A DNA stretch of 23,181 nt from Nitrosomonadales bacterium (lineage in GTDB: Bacteria > Pseudomonadota > Gammaproteobacteria > Burkholderiales > Gallionellaceae). Below the pieces are notes generated by a model that ran no database searches, had not been told where the DNA came from, and saw only the letters and a program-made list of their open reading frames with translations. A program made the position numbers and the translations under genes. This document shows positions 16,140 through 23,181 of the stretch, one piece after another. The DNA lies in assembly GCA_016721605.1 (NCBI GenBank), contig JADKHS010000037.1, forward strand, positions 1 through 23,181, in the 5' to 3' direction. Position 1 is the stretch's first letter. Each line of letters starts with the position of its first letter.

Positions 16140-16633
16140 CCATTACAAGTGCGGTATATATTATATCCCCATATAATGTTAGCCAGCAAAACCACGCTAC
16201 CGAAAATTCCTGCAAGCGACATAAATCGTGATGCCGCCAATTCTCCATCGTCATCAATAAAAATACCAATCAACCCTGCCGCACTAAAGAAAACTACGAC
16301 CCCCAGCAAACCAAGGTTATGCATCCAGAAGTGAACTTTGACCAAACGCAAACTATAGATAGAGCGACGCACCAATCGTGGTATCAGATAATATACCGCT
16401 CCGAAAATAGCCATTTCCACCCATCCCAACAAATTAATATGCGTATGCCCCAAAACGATCCTATGGCCGGGTATTCCACTATTAACAAACTGCCTAAAGG
16501 TGGGAACCCCCCCCATCAAAGCCCCCCAGGAAAAACCAATTATGCTATAAATGATACATGCATAGATAAACCACAATGTATATTTAGTGTATTCTTTGTC
16601 CTGAGTCCAAGGTTCATTTAGTTCCTGCATCAT
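16121..16633 (-). CDS. Short CcoN-related membrane protein (C-terminal helices only)
   Basis: The 170-residue protein has four helices. Its middle, LGHTHINLLGWVEMAIFGAV then YYLIPRL and IYSLRLVKVHFW, closely follows helices X-XI of CcoN, where GHVH carries the two haem ligands. So H63 and H65 lie where haem b3 and haem b would bind, with H57, H101 and H105 nearby. The CuB ligands, the helix VII tyrosine and the helix II haem ligand are absent, so it cannot be an oxidase alone. The first helix ends in a Gly-rich turn. It overlaps the preceding cytochrome c gene by 20 bases and the thioredoxin-like gene follows with overlap. Short proteins of this sort are annotated elsewhere as oxidase subunit I; their role is unclear. 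Confidence 0.82.
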   Translation of the reverse strand: MMQELNEPWTQDKEYTKYTLWFIYACIIYSIIGFSWGALMGGVPTFRQFVNSGIPGHRIVLGHTHINLLGWVEMAIFGAVYYLIPRLVRRSIYSLRLVKVHFWMHNLGLLGVVVFFSAAGLIGIFIDDDGELAASRFMSLAGIFGSVVLLANIIWGYNIYRTCNGWNRFK

Positions 16634-17210
16634 ACTGATTCTCTTTCGTTTTTAATTTCACTTCTTCACGTACATCCTTATACTCCGATTTCCAGCTATC
16701 TGGTGCCCACATTCTAACCATCTCATCAATAAACTTGGACTCTCCACCCACAGGCGGGAGTCGCGATGCATTAGACCCTGGGTTGGCTCGCAACTCAGAA
16801 AGAAACTGAGCAATCGCCTGCAAGTCTGCTGGAGGCAATTTCGCTACAAAAGCAGCTCCTTTAGAAGAACCGTGATCCATCGTCGTTCCAGAGTACGATG
16901 CTTCTGGATCTTTTAAAAATTTGTTAAGATACTCAAGGGTTCGCTTGGAACCGATACCATCAAGAACCAGCCCCATATTTGTACCATTGCGCATTGCGCG
17001 GTGGCAAACAGTGCATCCCGCTGTACGAAATAATTCAGATCCGCGCAAACCTTCTGTTGAAAAATCATACTGAAGCACTGGAAACATAGGCTTATCCAAG
17101 CGTGACCTGACTACTTCTAACACTAACCAACTGCCCAAAGCCATAATGCCAATCAGCGCAAACCCCCCAAATAGCAATTTCTCCCCAAGTTTCATATTGC
17201 TAATTGCCAT
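16614..17210 (-). CDS. Membrane-anchored monohaem cytochrome c, first gene of unit B
   Basis: The 198-residue protein has an N-terminal helix (about 13-33), then a c-type domain with CTVCH (C66, C69, H70). An axial Met is less clear; M111 in GTTMDHG is a candidate. The C-terminal 50 residues are charged and rich in Lys and Glu. MKLGEK near the start and VLDGIGSKR after the haem parallel the cytochrome at 7016-7504. The start at 17210 is preferred because GGGGG lies nine bases upstream; M6 is an alternative. It starts a new unit just past the terminator of the dihaem cytochrome. A role as electron carrier to the cbb3-like oxidase is inferred. Confidence 0.88.
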   Translation of the reverse strand: MAISNMKLGEKLLFGGFALIGIMALGSWLVLEVVRSRLDKPMFPVLQYDFSTEGLRGSELFRTAGCTVCHRAMRNGTNMGLVLDGIGSKRTLEYLNKFLKDPEASYSGTTMDHGSSKGAAFVAKLPPADLQAIAQFLSELRANPGSNASRLPPVGGESKFIDEMVRMWAPDSWKSEYKDVREEVKLKTKENQYDAGTK

Positions 17211-17252
17211 ATTGAATTACCCCCAACCACATAATGTACTTTTCCAATAGAC

Positions 17253-17290
17253 AAAATCCCCGCGCCTAAATATCTCGGCACGGGGATTTT
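17253..17290 (-). terminator. Strong terminator hairpin after the dihaem cytochrome
   Basis: Arms 17253-17266 (AAAATCCCCGCGCC) and 17277-17290 (GGCACGGGGATTTT) pair over 14 positions with one mismatch or wobble, loop of ten. The T-run on either strand suits bidirectional use. It lies 33 bases past the restored stop at 17323. Confidence 0.85.
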
Positions 17291-17322
17291 ACAAACAACA
17301 TCAATCCAATCTTTACGACTTT

Positions 17323-18103
17323 CTATCGAACTAGGACTTCCTTTAAAACAGTTTGGTTGTCAATAAGCAGACCGTCCCGCACATTAACTGGTGGAGCAGT
17401 AGACAAATATGCAGCAACATTATAAATGTCGTCATCTGTCAGCGTTTTCGCCACAGCCTGCATCATATGAAACCCCCCCAACTACAGGGTCATTATTCCT
17501 TGTGCCGTCACGCCAACTTTTTAATTGGTTAACCAGGTATACATACTTTTGATTGCCAATTGCTGGAAATATAGGATCAGCACCACGTCCATTAAACCCA
17601 TGGCATGAGTAACAAGAGGCCACCTTACCCTTTACCCCACTATGAACTAAAAGCTTCCCCAAATGCGGCTGACCAACTTGCTGCCCCTCCGCCTTGAGAG
17701 CCTTCAAATCGGACGGCTCAAACTTTCTGGGTAAACTGTCTACAAATGCAGCCACATCACGGCGGTCTTGCTCGCTCAACGCTTTAGCAAACCCATTCAT
17801 TACCGCGCCCAGTCCAGAAGGAACACGCTTGTCCGCAGCAAAATTAGTGAGTTGTTTAACGATATACACGTAACCAATATTAGCCAAGCGAGGCGCGCCC
17901 ATGGCATCATTACCCAATGCATTTTCTCCGTGACAGGACAGGCAGGCAGGAACATCCCCCTTCCCCTGGGTAAAAATGACCTTGCCGTTAGCAGGATTTG
18001 CACTAACTTTTCCAACTTCCGCAGAAACAGCCGTTCCTGATACCAGCACAGTAGCAGCTATAATTGTAAGCCATGACGACAACATGGATGTAGATTTGCG
18101 CAT
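17323..18103 (-). CDS. Dihaem cytochrome c4-like protein, frameshifted near its end
   Basis: A signal peptide (cleavage near AVSA-EV, residue 28) precedes two class I cytochrome c domains: CLSCH (C54, C57, H58) and CYSCH (C164, C167, H168). Two-domain c4 proteins are periplasmic electron carriers that commonly donate to cbb3 oxidases. As given, the frame breaks in a run of seven C (plus strand, 17473-17479). With six, it continues GGFHMMQAVAKTLTDDDIYN to a stop at 17323-17325, giving about 259 residues and restoring the second domain with its expected axial Met in FHMM. Without correction the product ends early at 17432 with an unrelated tail. Ribosome binding site AAGGGGGGG. Confidence 0.88.
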
Positions 18104-18256
18104 TTCCCCCCCTTATTTCTCGAAATTCTTCAATTTATCTTTCCCCAACAACCTTACAAGTGCTGATCGTTCAAACGCCGTGAAATCACACCATATTTTC
18201 GGAAGGCCGCCAAAAACAACATTTTTACTACTTAGAGTAATATTTAGCCTTGCTTT

Positions 18257-18358
18257 TTAAGAATTCTTTTTAAATAAGATTGCAGCCATACCAAAAATAA
18301 ATCCAAAAATACATACGTACATCAAAAGAACTTGGCCGGTAGTCACATTTTCAAACAT
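18257..18358 (-). CDS. 33-residue single-helix membrane peptide
   Basis: The frame reads MFENVTTGQVLLMYVCIFG then FIFGMAAILFKKNS. It is one helix with a short outer head and a basic KK end, so the C-terminus is probably cytoplasmic. A strong ribosome binding site (AGGGGAG) lies just upstream of the ATG. It is 150 bases upstream of the dihaem cytochrome on the same strand. Tiny helices like this accompany many oxidase complexes; the association here is inferred from position. Confidence 0.6.
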   Translation of the reverse strand: MFENVTTGQVLLMYVCIFGFIFGMAAILFKKNS

Positions 18359-18420
18359 AACTTCTCCCCTTTCCAATACTGCTTAGTTAAAAAACTTTAC
18401 ATACTCACGCCCTTCTATAC

Positions 18421-18474
18421 TGGCTGATTCTAGCATTGCCAATTTATATTACGCAAGCTTTTTTGGCTGATTCT
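18421..18474. repeat. Pair of 11-bp direct repeats upstream of unit A
   Basis: TGGCTGATTCT occurs at 18421-18431 and again at 18464-18474, start to start 43 bases (about four helical turns). It lies 60-115 bases upstream of the 33-residue peptide gene, so it may be a pair of activator sites. Confidence 0.4.
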
Positions 18475-18648
18475 TAAAGAAGCAAATAAACTTCAACTTC
18501 TTGAAAGCTAATTCAAACATCCGCTTATGCTATCTACACTGCATACACACCCACTCTATTTAAAGAATGCTTAAATCCAAATTTCACTATCAATTATGCG
18601 CAGTATGCCACATTGTGTAAGTTGCACACCATGATAATAAACAACCTT

Positions 18649-18888
18649 TGTTAGTGCTAAATAGAAATGTCCGCTATTTGGGGGGCACTTCTCCAAGCCT
18701 TATAGCCGTGTCAAGGGCGGGCTTTAGCCCGGCGAAGCGAACCATTTACTCGGCGTAAAGGCTATAGCTACCGAGTGGTTGCAAGTGCAGCACTTCCACG
18801 CTTATAACCATGAAAGCATAGGTTTTTTTGACAAATAGCGGACATTTCTATTTTGGAGAAAGCGGACATTTTCACTTAGCGCTAACAC
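18649..18888. mobile_element. Short element with terminal inverted repeats, probably IS21-derived
   Basis: TGTTAGTGCTAA (18649-18660) faces TTAGCGCTAACA (18877-18888). Just inside, AAATAGAAATGTCCGCTATT faces its near-complement around 18833-18852. The right end carries a second copy (AGCGGACATTTT, 18861-18872), so end repeats are duplicated, as in IS21-family termini. The 240 bases between and including the ends hold no gene, so this is an internally deleted or non-autonomous copy. No target duplication could be seen. Confidence 0.65.
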
Positions 18889-18988
18889 GGCTAAAGCTAG
18901 TCCATATTTTTCGATGGACTGCATATTTTTGCGCAATTCCACCCCATTTTTACCTAAAATCGCCTATTTCTTAAGCAATTCAGCCTAC

Positions 18989-19083
18989 TATTGATCCGGC
19001 CAAGTGAAGTTTGAAGTAGGAGGTGCCGTCACTGTGGGGTTTGACTGGCAGAAAAGTTCAAACATCTCCTGGCCGGATCAATA
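18989..19083. repeat. 14-bp perfect inverted repeat around 67 bases
   Basis: TATTGATCCGGCCA (18989-19002) faces TGGCCGGATCAATA (19070-19083). The interior also has partly complementary GTTTGAA and TTCAAAC. It adjoins the IS5-like relic and may be that element's end or a separate small hairpin element. Confidence 0.55.
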
Positions 19084-19084
19084 A

Positions 19085-19280
19085 GAACGCCAAAAGGCCT
19101 TATTCCAGCCAGTTTGAGACAAACCAGACACTTGAAGGTATGGCTAACAACCATTATGATCACAGCAAAATTCGCCCGTACTTGACCAACAGTGCGAATT
19201 AACTTGCCGCCCATTTATTCCATATCAACAAAGATGTATTCGACCCAGTCGCAGGTTTTGGCAATGTGCATCCCTCCTCT
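19085..19280 (-). pseudogene. C-terminal relic of an IS5-family transposase
   Basis: The minus strand gives IAKTCDWVEYIFVDME, an in-frame stop, then MGGKLIRTVGQVRANFAVI and a Cys-containing helix ending AGIRPF. This matches the end of IS5-family transposases (IAK...VEHVF....MGGK.VR.IGQVRA). Stops and substitutions show decay. The DDE glutamate segment (VE..F) is visible, with the rest of the core lost. Confidence 0.6.
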
Positions 19281-19477
19281 TTACGCCTGCACTTCCATGC
19301 AACACCTAGATAGCCCTGATCAGCTAGACCTAGCAGGAATCAAACCAGCACAGCCTTTAAAATACTGACTTACGGGTGCTTGCCATATTTGTTTCGATTT
19401 GAAGCTGATAAAGTAATCTGGCATGACGGCATCTATAGATGCCGCAAGAATGATTGTTGGGACACTCAGTTTATGAT
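19281..19477. other. Non-coding remnant sequence
   Basis: No gene, RNA or repeat is recognised. The stretch lies between the IS5 and IS110 relics and is probably decayed mobile or flanking DNA. Confidence 0.3.
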
Positions 19478-19677
19478 TGTATTGAACGCCCGCCCAATCT
19501 GACCCGTGCTGGGATTGGCGAATCTGCCTTTGCGTTGACCTGTCGCTTGGGTTGCGGCGTTCCCAAGCATTGCTGGGCCCGTTGCCTGTGACCTAATAGG
19601 AGCTTTACTGCACCGTGAGTGTCCTGTCCTGTAATCGGGGTTGGTAGTGCGACTTTCCTACGATGAAAGGAACAGGT
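19478..19677 (+). ncRNA. Possible IS110 left end and bridge-RNA region
   Basis: IS110-group elements carry a structured bridge RNA in the non-coding left end before the recombinase gene. This 200-base, more GC-rich stretch directly precedes the IS110 relic and has the look of IS110 upstream DNA (for example CGATGAAAGGAACAGG before the start). No fold was computed, and the left boundary is not defined. Confidence 0.35.
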
Positions 19678-20722
19678 ATGGATAGCCAAGCAGAACTCAA
19701 TGAAGTGATTCTAGGGTGGATACACATCTTGATGCGCACGTTAGAGTTGTATTAAACCATGTCGGCAAAGTGCTCGGAACGCTTGTCACACCAACCAATC
19801 AGGCGGGTCACATAACGTTGTTGAACTGGGCACGTGCATTCGGAAACGTGCAGCGTGCCGGCGTAGAAGAAAACCGGGAACTATGGTGCCGGCCACCTCG
19901 CGTATTGCGCAAACAAGGATTGAGGTATGGGAGGTTAATCGCCCGGATCGGTCTACGTCGTCTGCAAGGTAAATCTGATCCGACCGATGCCGAAAGTGGC
20001 AAGAGCGGTGCTCCGGCCAAGCAAATGCTATCCCTAAATCTCAATCCGGTGTTGTGGAAGCCACGCGTATCGTATCCGTTGCCAGGCGTAGTGCGGTGAA
20101 GGCAAGGACCCAAACGATTAACCAGTTGCGGTCGCTATTGGTCAGCGCTCCGATACCATCCGCGAAAACGATGGAAAACAAAGACCGAGCAGTGCATTCA
20201 AGGCTGCGCCCAACTCCGAACGTTAGGCGGAACTCCGCTGCTGCAGACATTGGCGGGTACGCTCCGATTGCTTGCCAAACGCTGGTTACACCTGTCTTCC
20301 GAGTTGAAGGAACTTGACGCGACACTGGAGCAATTGACAGCCAGACGGCCAAACGTCTTCGCAGTCAATTCGGCGTTGGGCCACAAACTGCGGCAACACT
20401 TTGTCTGTAGCTGGCGATAATCCTGAACGCCTACGCAATGAGTCAGCTCTGGTAGCCTTATGTGGTGCGAATCCCCTGCCAGCATCGTCCGGGAAGACGG
20501 ACGGCATCGCCTTAACCGGGGAGGAAATCGTGCGCCAACAATGCGCTGGACCATCGCGATGGTGCGTATGCGAAGTGAACCACGTACTCGAGCCTACGTC
20601 ACCCGCCGTACCTCTGAAGGGCTTTCAGCCAAGGAAATTCATCGTTGTTTGAACGCCACATTATTCGAGAACTGTATCCTTTAATTCTGGCTGATTTATC
20701 AGGGATAGTAACCATTACTTGA
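19678..20722 (+). pseudogene. IS110-family recombinase, multiply frameshifted
   Basis: The start at 19678 reads MDSQAELNEVILG. After one lost base it continues VDTHLDAHVRVVLNHVGKVL, AGVEENRELW and KSDPTDAE, which form the RuvC-like DEDD N-terminal domain. A second frame gives SVARRSAVKARTQTINQLRS, then further shifts lead to the transposase_20 domain (NPERLRNESALVALCGANPLP, with RHRLNRGGNRA in another frame) and KEIHRCL near the end. At least five frame changes are needed. The protein type is clear, the copy is dead unless many changes are sequencing errors. Its base composition is richer in GC than the oxidase island. Confidence 0.8.
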
Positions 20723-20972
20723 GATAGGAGCGTCAATGCGGTGATGGAGAGCTTAGGGTACGCTCAAAAATGAGCCATCTGCCATCAGCGCCCCATACCC
20801 GAGCATCATAAGTACGGGAGATCACAAACCTCTATGACTGCCTGTCACCTGCCGCATTCACGCAGCGATATACGAAAAGCCTTGCTGCTTAACACGTTGG
20901 ACTCAGCAACCTTGATTATTTACCAAAACTGCACTTCGAGGTTGAATCCACCAAATTTCTCTCTGCTCACAT
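20723..20972. other. Right flank of the IS110 relic
   Basis: No gene is seen. Part of it is probably the non-coding right end of the IS110 element. The HDOD gene ends at 20973 on the other strand. Confidence 0.35.
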
Positions 20973-21848
20973 TTAATGAAAATCACCCACCGTCCGCTTA
21001 GTCTCCTCTGCTTGCTTATTTATCTGCGTTATCAACTCATCTGCTTTTGATGGATCAATGCCCAGAGCTTGCCATTCTTCAGGGCTAATTTCGGTTGACC
21101 CATGCTCGGAGATACCTATGGCGACGAGCGCTTTTTCCGCGATATTAACCATACTGACCAGAGGCTGACCAATAGCCGCAAGCTCATTTTCAGGATCGTG
21201 GTGATAACGCAACACAGCAATAATGCTATCCGGTAGATTCCAAAAACGGGCTAGCTCGGCACCTAGTTCACAATGATTCATCTCTAGCAGCTCAGCTTCG
21301 ATCTCAGCGGAAAATCGATCCGGCTGGGAAACAAATCGAGTTTGTAGTTCATCACTTAATTTCTGATCAAGATAATTCAGCACCATGTAACCCATATCAT
21401 GCAACAGTCCCGCCAAAAATATTTCGTCATCAAGTGGACGTGTGTTGCGCGGCATAGCCTGTGAAAGGATTTTTACGGCTAGAGAGATTGCCAAGCTGTG
21501 CAGCCAGAGACCTTGAACGTCGAGCTTACCCGTAGGTTTCTTTATCAATGACGACATCACCGCAATACCCATAGTGACAGCTTTGACGCGTGTAATACCA
21601 AGCAACATCGAAGCGTCCGCAACAGAGGAAACTCGCCTGGAAGCACCGAATAGTGGCGTGTTTGCCAAGCCAATTACTTTCGCTGCGATCTGCGGATCTT
21701 TTTCAATTAGCTTAAGCATTGCCCGTTCACCCTCGTCACTTTCCAAATCAAGAGCAAGAATTTTCTGCGCGATAACTGGCATAGCGGGCAACGTATCTAA
21801 GTGTCGTATGGCGTCTTTCAAATTAGCTGGCGAACTGCTGGCGCTCAT
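20973..21848 (-). CDS. HDOD-domain signalling protein
   Basis: HDOD proteins are HD-fold regulators without the full catalytic site, often linked to chemotaxis, c-di-GMP or stress signalling. After a short linker the domain runs from about residue 12 to 215 (LPAMPVIAQKIL, DPQIAAKVIGLANTPLFG, GLLHDMGYMVLN, RYHHDPEN). LLHDMG keeps the HD dipeptide, and HCELGAELARFWNLP is typical of the family. No receiver or GGDEF domain is fused. The start is set at 21848: the longer frame begins at 21860, but its first codons (ATGGGAGGAAAC) form a good ribosome binding site for the second ATG. It stands alone after the mobile region. Confidence 0.9.
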   Translation of the reverse strand: MSASSSPANLKDAIRHLDTLPAMPVIAQKILALDLESDEGERAMLKLIEKDPQIAAKVIGLANTPLFGASRRVSSVADASMLLGITRVKAVTMGIAVMSSLIKKPTGKLDVQGLWLHSLAISLAVKILSQAMPRNTRPLDDEIFLAGLLHDMGYMVLNYLDQKLSDELQTRFVSQPDRFSAEIEAELLEMNHCELGAELARFWNLPDSIIAVLRYHHDPENELAAIGQPLVSMVNIAEKALVAIGISEHGSTEISPEEWQALGIDPSKADELITQINKQAEETKRTVGDFH

Positions 21849-21860
21849 GTTTCCTCCCAT

Positions 21861-22239
21861 GAATTAATTTTATTAATAATCGTTTAAATGTTTCTACCGG
21901 AAATTCCAAATCAAACGGCTTACTCTCCACATACCGTGTAACCACCCAGTGGTGGCCTATTTTCAACCATGGTAATGACTCATGATGCTAAGTGGAAGCT
22001 GCGGATAGTAAAGCAACTACGTTTCATTGCCTAGCAGGCTAGCCTGACTTACTCGTCCCATGACCGTCAAATCAAAATGACCTAGAGGGTGCATTCATCC
22101 TTAAAACCCTGGGGAGATTAAGTACTAGCATAAAAAATCAAGAAAACACCAACTAACTGAATACTAAAGAAAACGCGACGATTATTCTGACAAACTGAAA
22201 AGGAAGTAAACCGCATAAACCAGTCATAATCCTGATTAC
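21861..22239. other. Intergenic region without recognised features
   Basis: AT-rich near the HDOD start, where its promoter should lie. A small hairpin (CCACC-CAGT-GGTGG, near 21952) is visible. No gene or RNA recognised. Confidence 0.4.
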
Positions 22240-22316
22240 TGGTGCGCCCGGCGGGAGTCGAACCCACGACCCTTGGCTTCGGAAACCAATACTCTATCCA
22301 GCTGAGCTACGGGCGC
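22240..22316 (-). tRNA. tRNA-Arg (anticodon CCG)
   Basis: The minus strand folds as a full tRNA. Acceptor GCGCCCG pairs with CGGGCGC; the D arm contains AGCTCAGCTGGATAGAGT; the anticodon stem TTGGT/GCCAA encloses loop TTCCGAA with anticodon CCG; the T arm contains GGTTCGACTCC. The discriminator is A and the CCA end is encoded. A TATACT box lies about 14 bases upstream of the 5' end (22331-22336). Confidence 0.96.
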
Positions 22317-22468
22317 TTTTCAGGGGTAGCAGTATAACGTACCCGTGCTTACCGTGCACACGGCAAGCACCAAACCTGCCTTTACACGCTGCTCGATTAC
22401 CAAATATTGCTGTTCAGCCAGCGCGTTACTGCTTTCACATTAATTAGGGTCATAGGGTCAGACTCGAT

Positions 22469-23164
22469 TTAATCTGCCACCTCACGTTTCGGCCTGCCAC
22501 GTGGCAGCGGCATTGCCCGTCGCTCCGTGAGTGCCGCCACCTTAGCGGCAAAGCGGCTATCCCCCAAAACCCACCCTTTGTTTGTTGCATTACGGATAGC
22601 TTCCACATCCGCCTTGGCAAGCTGTGCTTGGAACAACTGCCGATAAGCAGACTGACGCTCCTCATCCGTGCGACCAAGGCTTTGGTACAGCTCATGCGGA
22701 ACAATCAACCCATCCGCATTCCCTTGCCCATTGGCACGATAACTTGACCAAGGGTAATCGCCAGGATGCGCCATCATCTCTGCGCGTACAGGGTTCATCT
22801 CAATGTAACGCATACACGTCAACAGATAACGCTCACTATCAATCAACGTGCTTTTATAACGCCCTTCCCACAACGTCCCTGTGCGCTGATAGGTGAAATT
22901 GAAATACTGCACATAACGTCGGCCAATCGACTGCAAGGTTTTAGATAGGCTGGATTCCGTGGCGGGCGTAACCAACAAATGCACGTGATTCGTCATCAGC
23001 ACATAAGCGTGAACGGTGAGGGCATGCGTGTCAGCCGCCTCGTGCAGGCAACGTAGATAAAACTGGTAATCGGCATCCGCCGCAAATATGAGATCGCGGT
23101 TATTACCGCGTTGGATAACGTGCAAAGGTTGGTCGGGTAGATATAAGCGGGGAAGACGAGCCAT
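22469..23164 (-). CDS. REP-associated tyrosine transposase (RAYT, Y1 HUH)
   Basis: RAYT proteins cut and join single-stranded DNA at REP palindromes and relate to IS200/IS605 TnpA. The 231-residue protein has the opening RLYLPDQPLHVIQRG, the HUH motif in TNHVHLLV (H60, H62), the candidate catalytic Tyr84 in GRRYVQYFN, WEGRYKSTL (99-107) and YIEMNPVRA. The C-terminus is basic with PRGRPKRE. Length is normal and the frame intact. The flank past its stop (GGGTCATAGGGTCAGACTCG, 22447-22466) is commonly seen beside such genes. REP hairpins could not be confirmed, as the right side is cut at 23181. Confidence 0.93.
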   Translation of the reverse strand: MARLPRLYLPDQPLHVIQRGNNRDLIFAADADYQFYLRCLHEAADTHALTVHAYVLMTNHVHLLVTPATESSLSKTLQSIGRRYVQYFNFTYQRTGTLWEGRYKSTLIDSERYLLTCMRYIEMNPVRAEMMAHPGDYPWSSYRANGQGNADGLIVPHELYQSLGRTDEERQSAYRQLFQAQLAKADVEAIRNATNKGWVLGDSRFAAKVAALTERRAMPLPRGRPKREVAD

Positions 23165-23181
23165 TATGTAATTACTGGTTG

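Noticed and set aside
19471..19689. 72-codon minus-strand frame over the IS110 left end
   Set aside because: It is antisense to the non-coding IS110 end and its sequence is not protein-like.
1..23181. CRISPR array or rRNA genes
   Set aside because: No regularly spaced direct repeats and no rRNA-like stretches were seen in the window.

Overview
The window looks like a chromosomal segment of a respiring proteobacterium. Protein style (HDOD regulator, RAYT transposase, cytochrome c4-like protein, CcoG) suggests Betaproteobacteria, perhaps Nitrosomonadales-like; this is an impression that no search has tested. The main content is an island of about 18 kb, mostly on the minus strand, devoted to an unusual cbb3-like (C-family) haem-copper oxidase and its satellite membrane proteins and c-type cytochromes. 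A mobile-element graveyard follows (18.6-20.7 kb), then an HDOD regulator, tRNA-Arg(CCG) and a REP-associated transposase.

Minus-strand units, read right to left. (A) 18358-17323: a 33-residue membrane peptide and a dihaem cytochrome c4-like protein, closed by a hairpin terminator at 17253-17290. (B) 17210-15129: a membrane-anchored monohaem cytochrome c, a 170-residue protein resembling only the last helices of CcoN, a thioredoxin-like lipoprotein and a two-helix protein. (C) 12110-8225: two small membrane proteins, a CcoN-like catalytic subunit with all haem and copper ligands, an enlarged CcoO-like cytochrome, a 221-residue protein with a His-rich tail and a 44-residue membrane peptide, ended by a perfect hairpin at 8171-8195. 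(D) 8033-4853: a small membrane protein, a CcoS-like assembly factor, a second anchored monohaem cytochrome, a four-helix protein, a formylglycine-generating-enzyme-fold protein without its catalytic cysteines, and two small membrane proteins, nearly all with overlapping ends. (E) 4235-1: an MFS/spermidine-synthase-like fusion, CcoG, and the start of a protein whose layout resembles the 221-residue protein of unit C. Plus-strand genes at 12335-13616 and 13737-13946 and a minus-strand four-helix protein at 13970-14356 separate units B and C.

Together the genes read as an oxygen reductase (CcoN/O-like), its electron donors (three c-type cytochromes outside the core) and its assembly factors (CcoG, CcoS-like, thioredoxin-like lipoprotein). 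No canonical dihaem CcoP is seen in the window. The partner subunits of unknown family are the best candidates for an undescribed respiratory complex.

Several genes are broken by single-base changes, three of them clearly in homopolymer runs (5359-5365, 6034-6038, 17473-17479). Uncorrected sequencing errors are the simplest explanation, but real decay or slippage is possible. Relics of ISL3, IS5, IS110 and probably IS21 elements lie on both sides of the oxidase island.
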